Source of the DNA: Fabrea salina
Taxonomy: Eukaryota; Ciliophora; Heterotrichea; Heterotrichida; Fabreidae
NCBI GenBank assembly: GCA_022984795.1
Contig: JALIHJ010000040.1
Span: 62,001 to 126,000, forward strand
Reading direction: 5' to 3'
Length of the DNA: 64,000 nucleotides
Shown piece by piece: positions 26,736-36,466 of the stretch (positions within the stretch are counted from its first letter, which is position 1; each line of letters starts with the position of its first letter). The notes under the pieces are model-generated. The model did no database searches and was not told the DNA's origin. It was given only the letters and a program-made list of their open reading frames with translations. A program made the translations under genes and the position numbers.

Positions 26736-28544
26736 TTAAATTATTGATCTAAATCTCACAGCCAACATAACCCAAACTGCAGCTTTTTCTTCTGGGTAAG
26801 CCATTAGTTTCACTCGCAAAGCAAATCGCACCGTATCTCCTCTAGTGTTTATGATTTCCTGTGAAATAGACGCATTTAGAATGTTCGAAAACATTTCAGC
26901 AGAACGAGTGTGTGGGAAGTACACCGGATAAGCTTTAAAGGTGTGGCCTTCTGGCACATACCGCTGAATGCTTTCCTGAAACTCCTCGTTTCCGTAAGTA
27001 ACGTTTCCAACTCTGTCTAGTTCATAGTTAATAAGTGCAGGGGACAACAAGTAACTTAATTCAGAGTCCCAGTTAGTCATTAAATCTGTGTTTTTTCTGT
27101 AGTCTTCAATCCTTTTTTTCAAGTCGTTTTCTATAGTAACTTCTTGTTCTTGTGGATTCGAAACTGGACCTAGCAGTGGCAAGTACTTAGGAACTCCTAC
27201 AAGTGCCTCTAGCATTTCAGGCGCCATGCCTTTCCACAGGCTTTCGTCGTCTAAGTCCCAGTTGGTGTTAGCTACTATGTCATCTACTTGAATGTTTGCA
27301 TAGAAGCTTTTGTGGTTAAACACACAGCCTACTTTGCGGTAGTACCTGTGAACTCTAGGGTCAGTGCTTTCAAGGCGTTGTCCAGTTAAAGCTTCCCAAA
27401 AAGTAACTTTTTCCCCCCTAGTCATGACCCAGGTGTGGGGACCTTCTCCACTGCTTCCCACACACACATAAGCGTCTAGGCAAAATCCAAGCAAAAGTCC
27501 ACAAAGAAGCACAGCGTGGTCTTCACTGTCCCCAGCTCCTCTAACTAAGAGTGTGTGCATGTTGTGCCAGACTTCAGTGCGCATTCCTCCAGGGGCTTCG
27601 TCTCGGACAAAGGGCAAAAGACTTACAAACCTTGCTGCCTGAAGCGGAGAGTCAACTAACCTGTTGGCTCTTAAAGGCTGAACTAAAGAACACACAGGCT
27701 TGTAACTGCCGTCTTCTGTTTCAGCATATATTTTAACCAGTCTTTTTTCGTGGCCTGGACGTATTTGTTTGAAGTCACGCCACCACTCGTTAGAGTATTC
27801 AAAGAACCCGTGGGCAATGTCCCTTTCGTACTTTTTTTCTAAGTTGAGTTGTTCATTTACAAGTCGGTCAGTAAGCATTTGGCCCCTGGCAGCTTTAGGC
27901 AACAGATCCAAACTAAAGTAAAGCACGCCAATTGAAATCTTAGCCTGGGTTCCCAAACCTGTTAACTCAACTGGAAAAGAAAGAGTAGAAGTGCACAGCA
28001 TCAGTCTCCACTCAATGTTTTTGGTAGCTATAACTTCTCTTTTGCCGTTGACTTCTTTCACTAGAACTACGTGAATAGGACTTGACAGCTTCACCAAGGA
28101 ACTAAAGTCCACAGAGCCCGACTCAGGTGTGGACAAGTTAAGCAAAAAACTGTCGTCAAACACAGGCTCAGCTGAACAAGGCACTTTTTTGCTTGCAAAG
28201 CGTTGTTGCAGAAACTGAATGTGGAGCTGGAAAGTAGCCCCAGCTACTTCTCTTCCTACAAAGTCTACAAAAGCTTTTCCGTACTGGAGTTTCATAAGAA
28301 TGTACCTGTTATTAGGCTGCACAGAGAGTTCAGGGAGTTGAGGAGTCTGTTGGACTTCTGCAAGCACGTCTCCCAGTACTCCTTTTTGACTTAAAGAAGC
28401 CAGTATTTTTTCTTGGGCCTCTTCGTCAGCTAAGTTTTGGTGTTCAAGCATTTCTTTAACTGTGTCAAATACTTGGTTGCGCTGGAGGTGCTGTTGAATA
28501 AGTTCTTTGAGGCGCGAAAGTTGTTCTGGGGTTAGCGAGGACAT
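26736..28544 (-). CDS. CEP76: CEP76 centriolar protein
   Basis: The 602-residue product matches human CEP76 (659 aa): an N-terminal helical region, a C2-like domain (about 80-230) and a transglutaminase-like fold in the middle (DEAPGGMRTEVWHNMHTLLVRGAGDSEDHAVLLC; GSSGEGPHTWVMTRGEKVTFWEALTG), then a C-terminal C2/beta region. CEP76 limits centriole reduplication and, with CCDC41-like partners, builds centriolar and transition-zone structures. A ciliate with thousands of basal bodies is expected to keep it. Stop and start lie 8 bp and 15 bp from the same-strand neighbours. Confidence 0.92.
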   Translation of the reverse strand: MSSLTPEQLSRLKELIQQHLQRNQVFDTVKEMLEHQNLADEEAQEKILASLSQKGVLGDVLAEVQQTPQLPELSVQPNNRYILMKLQYGKAFVDFVGREVAGATFQLHIQFLQQRFASKKVPCSAEPVFDDSFLLNLSTPESGSVDFSSLVKLSSPIHVVLVKEVNGKREVIATKNIEWRLMLCTSTLSFPVELTGLGTQAKISIGVLYFSLDLLPKAARGQMLTDRLVNEQLNLEKKYERDIAHGFFEYSNEWWRDFKQIRPGHEKRLVKIYAETEDGSYKPVCSLVQPLRANRLVDSPLQAARFVSLLPFVRDEAPGGMRTEVWHNMHTLLVRGAGDSEDHAVLLCGLLLGFCLDAYVCVGSSGEGPHTWVMTRGEKVTFWEALTGQRLESTDPRVHRYYRKVGCVFNHKSFYANIQVDDIVANTNWDLDDESLWKGMAPEMLEALVGVPKYLPLLGPVSNPQEQEVTIENDLKKRIEDYRKNTDLMTNWDSELSYLLSPALINYELDRVGNVTYGNEEFQESIQRYVPEGHTFKAYPVYFPHTRSAEMFSNILNASISQEIINTRGDTVRFALRVKLMAYPEEKAAVWVMLAVRFRSII

Positions 28545-28559
28545 TTTTAAATTTAAGAG

Positions 28560-29021
28560 TTATTCGTAAAGCCAGTTAATAAGAGAGTCAGACCAGCTTA
28601 CAGTTTCGTTCTGGTTGAACCATAAGTCTAGTTCTCGCTTGGCGCTTTCTGCACTGTCACTTCCATGTACAATGTTTCTTCCTACATCAAGTCCTAAGTC
28701 CCCTCTGATTGTGCCTGCTGGACTTTCTGAAGGCTTTGTGGAGCCAATAAGGCGTCTGCCAATGTCAACAGCGTTGGACCCTTCCCAGCACATAGCTACG
28801 ACTGGGCCAGAGCCTACGTATTGCACTAGCTTGGAGTAAAAGGGTTTTCCTTCGTGTTCTGCGTAGTGTTCTTTCAGAAGTTCGTTTGGGGCGTTTAAGA
28901 ACTTTAAGCCACACAACTTGAGTCCGCGCTTTTCAAAACGGCCCATTACGTCTGAAACTAGGCGTCTCTGTACTCCGTCTGGCTTTACCAACACAAAGGT
29001 CCTTGAATCCCTAGACTCCAT
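28560..29021 (-). CDS. NDK: Nucleoside diphosphate kinase
   Basis: The 153-residue product is a standard group I NDP kinase: TFVLVKPDGVQRRLV at the N-terminus, the phosphate-binding and hexamer residues (GTIRGDLGLD), and the active-site His119 in NIVHGSDS. It transfers the gamma-phosphate of ATP to other NDPs through phospho-His. It has family-standard length (about 150) and no targeting peptide, so it is likely cytosolic; axonemal NDK forms exist, but no extra domain is seen here. Confidence 0.98.
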   Translation of the reverse strand: MESRDSRTFVLVKPDGVQRRLVSDVMGRFEKRGLKLCGLKFLNAPNELLKEHYAEHEGKPFYSKLVQYVGSGPVVAMCWEGSNAVDIGRRLIGSTKPSESPAGTIRGDLGLDVGRNIVHGSDSAESAKRELDLWFNQNETVSWSDSLINWLYE

Positions 29022-29144
29022 TTATTACAGATTTTACTGAGTAAACATGTTGAATAAAAATTGTTACTTAGCCCCTTCCTCCTTCTGTGTGAAGGCAGTC
29101 GCCAAGAAGTACTATGTACCTCAAGGCCTTGGCGTGTTTAAAAT
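29022..29144. other. 123-bp intergenic region with two stable hairpins
   Basis: This lies between the NDK start and the RACK1 stop (both minus strand). It contains CCTTC/GAAGG with a 5-nt loop (29081-29095) and, 4 nt further, CGCCAAG/CTTGGCG (29100-29106 with 29128-29134) enclosing an inner GTAC/GTAC stem (29109-29119). Base composition is richer in G+C than other spacers here. It may be a small RNA gene or a 3'-UTR element of RACK1. No known RNA family was recognised. Confidence 0.35.
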
Positions 29145-30140
29145 TTATTCTCTGGCTCTAATTCCATAGGCCCTGATTGTTCCGTCAGTGAATCCTCCGT
29201 ACAGCACGTTTCCGTTGTTAGACCAAGCCACAGTCAAAGCTCCAGGGGGCTTGACTCTTGTTTGTTCGTCAGCAGCGTAAACTTCAGGCACCAAGTCAGT
29301 CAACAAGCACTTGGAGCTAAGATCCCAAACCTTGATTCCGTTGTCAGTGGCAGCTGCCAACCAGTACCTTGTGGGTGAAAAAGCAAGTGAGTTCACACAG
29401 CTCATAGTGTCTAGTTCGTAAAGTCGGATTTGGTCCTTAATGTGCCAGATCAAAAGAGTGCAGTCTTTTCCGCCAGAAGCACAGAAGTTTCCATCAGGAG
29501 AAATAGTGATGGAGTTAACGCACCCTGTGTGGCCAGTTAAGTTAGCCTTGAGTTTGTAGTTCTGTTGGTCCCAGAGCTTCACAAGTCCGTCCCAACCACA
29601 ACTAACAATCATGGGGTCTTTGGAGGTAGGAGTGAACCTTACACTGGTAACCCAGTCAGTGTGGCTGTTTTCAGCGTCGAAAGTGTACTTTTCTTCAGCC
29701 AAGGTGTTCCAGAGACGAATGGTTCTGTCACGGGAAGCACTGATGATTTGGCGGTTGTCTGGGGACATAGTTACGCTAGTAACGTCTTTAGTGTGGCCTA
29801 CAAAGCGGTATGTGGTGCGTCCTGCACGCAAGTCCCAAAGACGCATGGAGTTGTCCCAAGACCCAGTCAAAGCAAAGTTGTTGTCTGAAGAAAGCACCAC
29901 GTCTGAAATAAAGTGAGAGTGGCCAGTGAGGGACCTGTAGGGGCGTCCCACTACGCTGTGGACTTCGTTGTTGTGGGCTTCGACTTCTAAGTTCCAAATG
30001 AGCAAAGTTTTGTCACGGGAACCAGAAACCAACAAGTTTTCGTTTTCGGCGTTGCCTGTGCAGATGGAGGTGACCCATCCATTGTGTGCTTTGAGTTCTC
30101 CTACTTCAGATAGGGTTAGATCTTCTTCTCTTCCTTGCAT
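29145..30140 (-). CDS. RACK1: RACK1 ribosomal scaffold WD40 protein
   Basis: The 331-residue product is a seven-blade WD40 propeller with RACK1-specific blades: HNGWVTSICTG, LVSGSRDKTLLIWNLE, GHSHFISDVVLSSD, GSWDNSMRLWDLRAGRTTYRFVGHTKDVTSV, ASRDRTIRLWNT, SCGWDGLVKLWDQ, GGKDCTLLIWHI and the C-terminal LYGGFTDGTIRAYGI. It binds the small ribosomal subunit near the mRNA exit and scaffolds signalling kinases. It is slightly longer than human (317). It shares a divergent 311-bp upstream region with ASCC3. Confidence 0.98.
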   Translation of the reverse strand: MQGREEDLTLSEVGELKAHNGWVTSICTGNAENENLLVSGSRDKTLLIWNLEVEAHNNEVHSVVGRPYRSLTGHSHFISDVVLSSDNNFALTGSWDNSMRLWDLRAGRTTYRFVGHTKDVTSVTMSPDNRQIISASRDRTIRLWNTLAEEKYTFDAENSHTDWVTSVRFTPTSKDPMIVSCGWDGLVKLWDQQNYKLKANLTGHTGCVNSITISPDGNFCASGGKDCTLLIWHIKDQIRLYELDTMSCVNSLAFSPTRYWLAAATDNGIKVWDLSSKCLLTDLVPEVYAADEQTRVKPPGALTVAWSNNGNVLYGGFTDGTIRAYGIRARE

Positions 30141-30239
30141 TCTGTGGCTGGAATTTATTATAGCACTCCATTAAAAGCCATTGAAATCTTTCTTAAGCAC
30201 ACTGGAGTTGTTTAGGCTTTAAAAGTGCTTGAAGTGCTT

Positions 30240-30290
30240 AAAAGTTACTTAAAAGTTACTTAAAAGTTACTTAAAAGTTACTTAAAGTTG
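30240..30290. repeat. Tandem repeat of the 11-mer AAAAGTTACTT
   Basis: Four identical units (30240-30250, 30251-30261, 30262-30272, 30273-30283) and a partial fifth stand head to tail. Related degenerate copies (AAAAGTGCTT, GAAGTGCTT) precede them from 30220. A period of 11 bp places each unit on the same face of the helix, which fits a cluster of protein-binding sites. Confidence 0.85.
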
Positions 30291-30353
30291 ATTCAAGACT
30301 AAAATGCTTGTTACTTTAAAACTAGAAGACTATTTAAACCCTGGTTTAGTATT

Positions 30354-30370
30354 TGCAAAGTACCTTTGCA
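30354..30370. promoter_or_regulatory. Inverted repeat TGCAAAG-TAC-CTTTGCA upstream of ASCC3
   Basis: Arms of 7 bp are perfect around a 3-bp centre, 82 bp before the ASCC3 start. The arm CCTTTGCA is also the core of the two hairpins near 22.7 kb. It may be a dimeric factor site. No factor can be named. Confidence 0.35.
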
Positions 30371-30451
30371 CAGCTGGGTATTAGTGTCCAAGTTACTCTT
30401 CAAACAAACTAAAACTTTACTAAGCTTATTCAGAAACATAATAAATATAAC

Positions 30452-33400
30452 ATGGACATATACACCTTTTTAGAAAGGCTAGTTCAAGACCTAGAGTCAA
30501 CCCACATGCTACTCTCAGACTCAATCAAGAACTATTTAGAAGCTTTCAAAGCAGGAGGTTGTTTGATACAAGACAACGCTCAGCTGATTATATTCTTGTT
30601 TGACTGTCTTACTCCTTCGCTGACCTCTTCGGACCCAAAAACCCACTTTCAGGAAAACGGAACCCAAATCAACCAAATGATCCAAGAAGTGTGTGGAGAG
30701 TCTGTAGAAGTCGACGAGGACCTTTTTGACTTGATTCAGGAAGCCAAAAAAGCACACACCCACTCCAACCAGTCCAAAAGCATTCCTAAAAGCACACGCA
30801 AAATGAAAATAACACCTGACTCCAGAACTAAAGACACAGAAGTCTTTAAAGACTTGTACATGCAAGCAGTTAACAACTCAGAAGTACTAGATGACCCCGA
30901 CATGGCTGTAAGTGTACTTGACTTGCTGAACTCGCAAAGGTCTAACGAAGAGATCCAAGAGGAACTCCTTGAACTTATGGGCTTTGAAAATATCGAAGTG
31001 GTTACAGCAATGCTTGAAAACAGATTCCGCATTTGCAAAGCTACTAACTCCTTGAGCAAGCCTGACACCTCTGACATCAAAGTGTCTTCAATGATCACTG
31101 TCAAAAAGGGCAAAAAAACCAAAAAAGACGAGTCTAAAGGAAAAGGAGTAAAAACTAACTACGACATGCTCTACGACTTAGGATTTTCTGAAGAGTTCAT
31201 AATTCGCCACAAAGAAGAAGAAAAAAGTGCCCTGCAACTAGACATGTCAGCTCCAGCCTACCAAAAAAGAGTCCTGCCTCAGGACCTCCAAGAAATCAAA
31301 AAGAAGTTTTACACCGAGTTCTTGCTTCCTGCTCCTCCTAAAGCTGAAGTCCCTAAAGACAACCTAATTCCTATTGAAGCCCTTGAAGAGTGGAGTTTGG
31401 GCGCTTTCAAGGGAATGACTCACTTGAACTTAATGCAGACACAAGTCTTTGAAGCTGCTTACTTCACCAACGACAACATACTTGTAAGTGCCCCTACAGG
31501 TGCGGGGAAAACCAACGTAGCACTTTTGACTGTTTTAAAGGTAGTTAAAAACTCAATGAACGACCAAGGAATAATAGACCAGGAGTTTAAAGTAGTGTAC
31601 GTGGCCCCCATGAAAGCACTTGCAGCTGAAGTAACTGAGAAGTTCAGCAACAAACTCAAACACTTAGGACTGTTTGTAAGGGAACTCACAGGAGACATGC
31701 AGCTTTCCAGGAACGAAATGGCCAGAACACACATGATAGTAACCACTCCTGAGAAGTGGGACGTAGTTACTAGGAAGTCTGAGTCCATTGCTCCTCAAGT
31801 AAAGTTACTTATCTTAGACGAAATCCACCTTTTAGATGACGAAAGAGGACCAGTGATAGAAAGCATAGTGTCAAGGACTCTTAGACAAGTTGAAAGCTCC
31901 CAAAGCACTATTAGGATTCTAGGCCTTTCTGCTACACTGCCTAACTACAAAGACGTGTCTGACTTTTTAAAAGTTCCTGACCACGCTTGTTTTTATTTCG
32001 ACGGAGGGTACAGACCTGTGCCTTTAGAGCAAAGGTTCATTGGAGTAAAAAAAGCCCTTGATTCAAGACAGCAACAGTCAATGATACTTGAAGCTTGTTA
32101 CGAAAAAGTTGTGGAGCAACTCAAAGAAGACCATCAAATTATGGTTTTTGTGCACTCTAGAAAAGACACTGTCAACACTGCCAAAGGCTTGAGGGATATT
32201 GCTGTTAACTACGGAGAGCTGCATTGGTTTGAGTGTTGCTATTCACTTAACAGCAAAAAGGAAGTTGAAAAGTCCAAAAACAGAGACTTGAAGTTTCTGT
32301 TTGAGTGGGGCTTCGGAATCCACAACGCTGGAATGCTTAGGAAAGACAGGAACTTAACAGAGAAACTTTTTAGGGAAGGTCAAATTAAAGTGTTAATTAC
32401 TACAGCTACTTTGGCTTGGGGAGTTAACTTGCCAGCACACGCAGTCATTATAAAAGGCACTGAAATCTATGACTCAACTATTGGTGACTTCAAGGACGTT
32501 GGAGTGCTGGACGTGCAACAGATATTTGGAAGAGCGGGAAGGCCTGACTACGACACTTCAGGGGTGGCAGAAATCATCACTTTGAGGTCTAAAGTTGACA
32601 AGTACTTGCAGATGCTAGTTTACCAACGACCTATAGAAAGTAGGTTCTTGACTCACTTAGAAGACGCTTTGAACGCTGAGATTGCCCTGGGCACTGTAAG
32701 TAACATCCAAGAAGCCTTGAGGTGGCTTAGGTACAGTTACTTCTACGTAAGGCTGAGAAAGAACCCCCTTGCGTACGGGTTTTCTTTGGACGACATGAAA
32801 ACTGAACAACTTATGCAAGAAAAAATCAGACAACGAGTAACAGAAGCTGCCACCAAGCTCAACGAGTCCCGAATGATAAGGTTCGACACGAAGTCAGGGA
32901 ACTTGGCCACTACTGCTTTGGGAAGAATAGCTTCGAATTACTACATAAGGTGTGAGTCAATAGAGGTTTACAACAACATGTTAAACCCTATTTTAGAGGA
33001 CGAAGAGATTTACAAAATGTTTACTGAAAGTCAAGAATTCAAACAAATTAAACTCCGTGAAGACGAAATGCCTGAACTTTTCCACTTGATTGAAGAAATC
33101 AACCAAACTTGGATTCCTGTTAAAAAAGAAGAAGTTTACACTACTTTTGGAAAGGTAATTTCGCTTCTCTACGGGTACTTAGTGAGGCACCAAGTAGAGG
33201 CCTTTTCTTTGGTTTCTGATATGGCTTACGTAGTCCAGAACGGTGTTAGAATCCTAAGGGCTTTGTTTGAAATATGCTTGCGGAGGTTCTGGACTTACTT
33301 GGCTGAAAGGCTGCTGAGCATTTGCAGAACAGTGGACAGACGCATTTGTGACTGGGAGTCTCCTTTAAGACAGTTTGCAGCTTCAACAAACATGGGAGGG

Positions 33401-36400
33401 TTCACAGCTTACACAAGTTCTAACGTGTTCAAAGGAGGCTACATCAGTGAAGAACTCGTGATCAAAATCGAAACTCTAGGACTCACTCCAACTAGGATTA
33501 AAGAAATGCAGTTTAAAGAACTAACTTTCCTTCTAAGATTTGAAGAAGGCGCTAGAATAGCTAAGCAGTATGCTAGTTACTTGCCAATGCTCAAGATCGA
33601 ACCTACCATACAACCTATCACTGGCTCGATCATCAAGATACATCTTGAAATAGAGCCAGACTTTACTTGGCGCGAAAGGTGGCACGGGCAGACACTTAGT
33701 TACTGGATTTGGGTTGACGACGGAAGAGACATTCTGCACTATGAGTACTTTTTGCTGCACAACAAAGCAATGTTTATGGAAGAAAAACCCTCAGTGACCT
33801 TTGCAGTGCCAGTGCACAGAAACAGAGCTGGGGACATCTTTTACATAAGGTGCTTCAGTGATCACTGGGTAGGTGCAGACAATACTGTTCCTATTGAAAT
33901 AGACACTTCTATTTTGCCTAGTGAGATTTCACAACACACTGAGCTTCTAGACTTGACTCCACTGCCTAAAACAGTTTTACAGAACCCTCTTTATGAAGCC
34001 TTGTACAGCTTTGACTACTTTAATCCAATCCAAACTCAAGCTTTCCACACTTTGTTCCACCAAGACACAAACGTACTAGTGGGCGCACCCACAGGGTCGG
34101 GCAAAACCATTACAGCTGAGATTGCTATGTTCCGAGTCTTCAACAACTTTCCTGAGAAAAAAGTTATTTACATAGCTCCTTTAAAAGCTTTGGCACGCGA
34201 AAGACTCAGAGACTGGAACATAAGGTTCAAAGCTTTGGGGAAAAGCATAGTGGAACTTACAGGTGACTACACTCCTGACATAAAAGCCCTGAACTCCTCT
34301 GACGTTATGATAACTACTCCTGAAAAGTGGGACGGAATCAGCAGGAACTGGCAACACAGAGGGTACGTGCAGCAAGTAGCGTTAGTGATCATTGACGAAA
34401 TTCACTTGCTGGGCCAGGAAAGAGGCCCTGTTTTGGAAGTGATTGTAAGTAGAATGCGTTATATGGCCACTCAGCTTAAAACACACATTAGAATCATAGG
34501 ACTGAGCACTGCCCTTGCAAACGCTGTGGACTTAGGAAACTGGTTAGGTGTAGAAACAATGGGCTTCTTCAACTTTAAGCCAAGTGTGCGGCCAGTGCCT
34601 CTTCAAGTACACATTGACGGCTTCCCAGAAAAGGCTTACTGCCCAAGAATGGCAACTATGAACAAACCTGCTTACAACGCCATTATGACTTACAGTGCTA
34701 ACAAACCCACTCTTATATTTGTGTCTTCGAGACGCCAAACCCGCATGACAGCTTTTGACTTGATTGCAAACTGCACTGCCCAACAAGACTCGAGTATGGG
34801 ATTCCTAAGAATCGAAGGCCAAGAAATGGAAGTTATCTCGCAAAAGATCAAAGACAACAACCTTAAGCAAACCTTAATGTTTGGAATAGGCTTGCACCAC
34901 GCAGGACTCACTGAAGGCGACAGAAACATAGTTGAAGAGCTCTTTGTCAACGGAAAGATTTTAGTTTTGGTAACAACAAGTACTTTGGCTTGGGGAGTTA
35001 ACTTTCCTGCTCATTTAGTCATTATAAAAGGAACTGAGTTCTTCGACCCTAAGCTTAAAAGGTACGTGGACTTTCCAACTACAGACATACTGCAGATGAT
35101 GGGCAGAGCAGGAAGGCCTCAGTTCGACAACAACGGTATAGTGTGCATTTACGCCCAAGAAGAAAAAAGAGCTTTCCTTAAAACGTTCTTGTACCAGCCT
35201 TTTCCAGTGGAGAGTTCTCTCATAAGTCAGTTACACGACCACATTAACGCTGAGGTGGCAGCAGGTACACTTACTTCAAGGGCTTCTTGCATTAACTACT
35301 TGACTTGGACTTACTTTTTCAGGAGACTCACACAAAACCCTGCCTTTTATAACTTGTTCAACACCTCTGCTGAGGGTTTGAACGAGTACTTAACTGGACT
35401 GGTTGAAAACGTGTTGGAGGAACTTCAAGCTAGCGAGTGCATAACTGTTGAAGAAGACTACATAGAACCTACTTCTATGGGGCACATAGCTAGTTTTTAC
35501 TACTTGACTTACAAAACAGCCTTTATGCTAAAAGGCCAACTTGCTAGAAGAGAAGTTTCTTTCCAAGAGTTAATAGAAGTTTTAAGCAAGGCTCCTGAGT
35601 TCTCAGAACTCCCAGTTAGGCACAATGAAGACTGCATGAACGAAGAACTCTCCAGACTAGTTCCTTACAAAGTAGACATGAGGTCTTTAGACTCGCCCTT
35701 CACGAAAACCCACTTGTTGCTGCAGGCGCACTTTTCAAGAGTGCCCCTTCCAATTGTAGACTACTTAACAGACACTAAGCTTGTTTTAGACCAAAGTGCT
35801 AGGATAGTTCACGGAATGGTTGACATCTGTGCTGAAGTAGGCACCCTAGAAACCACCCTGAAGATTATGACTCTTTCTCAAATGACGGTTCAAGGCCAGT
35901 GGTACAACGACTCTTCTCTACTGAATGTTCCAGGACTGGACATTCAAGAAATCTCAAAGTTGTTTTACTCAAAGCACAAAATAGAAATCCTTGCACAACT
36001 TCTAGAAACCAACTCTAAGAACCTAAGACAGATGCTTGAAGAGTTAGAAATTCTGATGTCTCAAGAAGACAAAAAAGACTTTTTCAAGAGTCTTGAACAG
36101 CTGCCTTTGATGAAAGTAACTTGGAGCGCTGATAAAGAAGACTCTGAAGAAGAAAGTTTGTGGGAAGACGAAACTACTTTTGTCCCTGGATCAGTTGTGA
36201 GTTTACAGGTTACAATTGAAAAGCTTAACAGACCTTCTGTCCGGCCTTTGTTCAATAAAACCGGAAGGCTGCAAGAAATTGGGTTCTGGCTGGTAGCAGG
36301 CTGCAGAAACTCCAACAGAGTGCTTGCCCTTAAGCGGTTCCAACTCCCCAAAAGAACCCAAACTAAGTTTTCTCTGAGTGTAGAAGTCCCTGAAGACCCC

Positions 36401-36466
36401 TTAATAAGTTTGTATCTGATGAACGACAGCTACTTAGGCCTTGACCAGCAATACAATATAAGTTAA
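30452..36466 (+). CDS. ASCC3: ASCC3 Ski2-like tandem helicase
   Basis: The 2004-residue product has two RecA-pair helicase cassettes, each followed by a Sec63 unit. Cassette 1 shows APTGAGKT (about 347), LDEIHLL, SATLPN and GRAGRP. Cassette 2 shows APTGSGKT (about 1211), DEIHLLG, GLSTALANA and MMGRAGRP. The second cassette keeps intact catalytic motifs, which separates ASCC3 from Brr2/SNRNP200, whose second cassette is degenerate. Strings such as ITTPEKWDGISR, FNFKPSVRPVPLQVHI and YCPRMATMNKPA are ASCC3-specific. The protein unwinds DNA for alkylation repair and splits collided ribosomes in the ASC-1 complex. Length is near human (2202). I see no intron. Confidence 0.95.
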   Translation: MDIYTFLERLVQDLESTHMLLSDSIKNYLEAFKAGGCLIQDNAQLIIFLFDCLTPSLTSSDPKTHFQENGTQINQMIQEVCGESVEVDEDLFDLIQEAKKAHTHSNQSKSIPKSTRKMKITPDSRTKDTEVFKDLYMQAVNNSEVLDDPDMAVSVLDLLNSQRSNEEIQEELLELMGFENIEVVTAMLENRFRICKATNSLSKPDTSDIKVSSMITVKKGKKTKKDESKGKGVKTNYDMLYDLGFSEEFIIRHKEEEKSALQLDMSAPAYQKRVLPQDLQEIKKKFYTEFLLPAPPKAEVPKDNLIPIEALEEWSLGAFKGMTHLNLMQTQVFEAAYFTNDNILVSAPTGAGKTNVALLTVLKVVKNSMNDQGIIDQEFKVVYVAPMKALAAEVTEKFSNKLKHLGLFVRELTGDMQLSRNEMARTHMIVTTPEKWDVVTRKSESIAPQVKLLILDEIHLLDDERGPVIESIVSRTLRQVESSQSTIRILGLSATLPNYKDVSDFLKVPDHACFYFDGGYRPVPLEQRFIGVKKALDSRQQQSMILEACYEKVVEQLKEDHQIMVFVHSRKDTVNTAKGLRDIAVNYGELHWFECCYSLNSKKEVEKSKNRDLKFLFEWGFGIHNAGMLRKDRNLTEKLFREGQIKVLITTATLAWGVNLPAHAVIIKGTEIYDSTIGDFKDVGVLDVQQIFGRAGRPDYDTSGVAEIITLRSKVDKYLQMLVYQRPIESRFLTHLEDALNAEIALGTVSNIQEALRWLRYSYFYVRLRKNPLAYGFSLDDMKTEQLMQEKIRQRVTEAATKLNESRMIRFDTKSGNLATTALGRIASNYYIRCESIEVYNNMLNPILEDEEIYKMFTESQEFKQIKLREDEMPELFHLIEEINQTWIPVKKEEVYTTFGKVISLLYGYLVRHQVEAFSLVSDMAYVVQNGVRILRALFEICLRRFWTYLAERLLSICRTVDRRICDWESPLRQFAASTNMGGFTAYTSSNVFKGGYISEELVIKIETLGLTPTRIKEMQFKELTFLLRFEEGARIAKQYASYLPMLKIEPTIQPITGSIIKIHLEIEPDFTWRERWHGQTLSYWIWVDDGRDILHYEYFLLHNKAMFMEEKPSVTFAVPVHRNRAGDIFYIRCFSDHWVGADNTVPIEIDTSILPSEISQHTELLDLTPLPKTVLQNPLYEALYSFDYFNPIQTQAFHTLFHQDTNVLVGAPTGSGKTITAEIAMFRVFNNFPEKKVIYIAPLKALARERLRDWNIRFKALGKSIVELTGDYTPDIKALNSSDVMITTPEKWDGISRNWQHRGYVQQVALVIIDEIHLLGQERGPVLEVIVSRMRYMATQLKTHIRIIGLSTALANAVDLGNWLGVETMGFFNFKPSVRPVPLQVHIDGFPEKAYCPRMATMNKPAYNAIMTYSANKPTLIFVSSRRQTRMTAFDLIANCTAQQDSSMGFLRIEGQEMEVISQKIKDNNLKQTLMFGIGLHHAGLTEGDRNIVEELFVNGKILVLVTTSTLAWGVNFPAHLVIIKGTEFFDPKLKRYVDFPTTDILQMMGRAGRPQFDNNGIVCIYAQEEKRAFLKTFLYQPFPVESSLISQLHDHINAEVAAGTLTSRASCINYLTWTYFFRRLTQNPAFYNLFNTSAEGLNEYLTGLVENVLEELQASECITVEEDYIEPTSMGHIASFYYLTYKTAFMLKGQLARREVSFQELIEVLSKAPEFSELPVRHNEDCMNEELSRLVPYKVDMRSLDSPFTKTHLLLQAHFSRVPLPIVDYLTDTKLVLDQSARIVHGMVDICAEVGTLETTLKIMTLSQMTVQGQWYNDSSLLNVPGLDIQEISKLFYSKHKIEILAQLLETNSKNLRQMLEELEILMSQEDKKDFFKSLEQLPLMKVTWSADKEDSEEESLWEDETTFVPGSVVSLQVTIEKLNRPSVRPLFNKTGRLQEIGFWLVAGCRNSNRVLALKRFQLPKRTQTKFSLSVEVPEDPLISLYLMNDSYLGLDQQYNIS

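Larger units (their letters stand above)
30141..30451. promoter_or_regulatory. Divergent RACK1/ASCC3 promoter region
   Basis: This is the longest gene-free stretch in the window. It separates two divergent starts and so should carry both promoters. It holds an 11-bp tandem repeat (30240-30290) and an inverted repeat TGCAAAG-TAC-CTTTGCA (30354-30370), and its last 20 bases before the ASCC3 ATG are AATAAATATAA-type A/T. No gene or RNA was recognised inside it. Confidence 0.55.
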
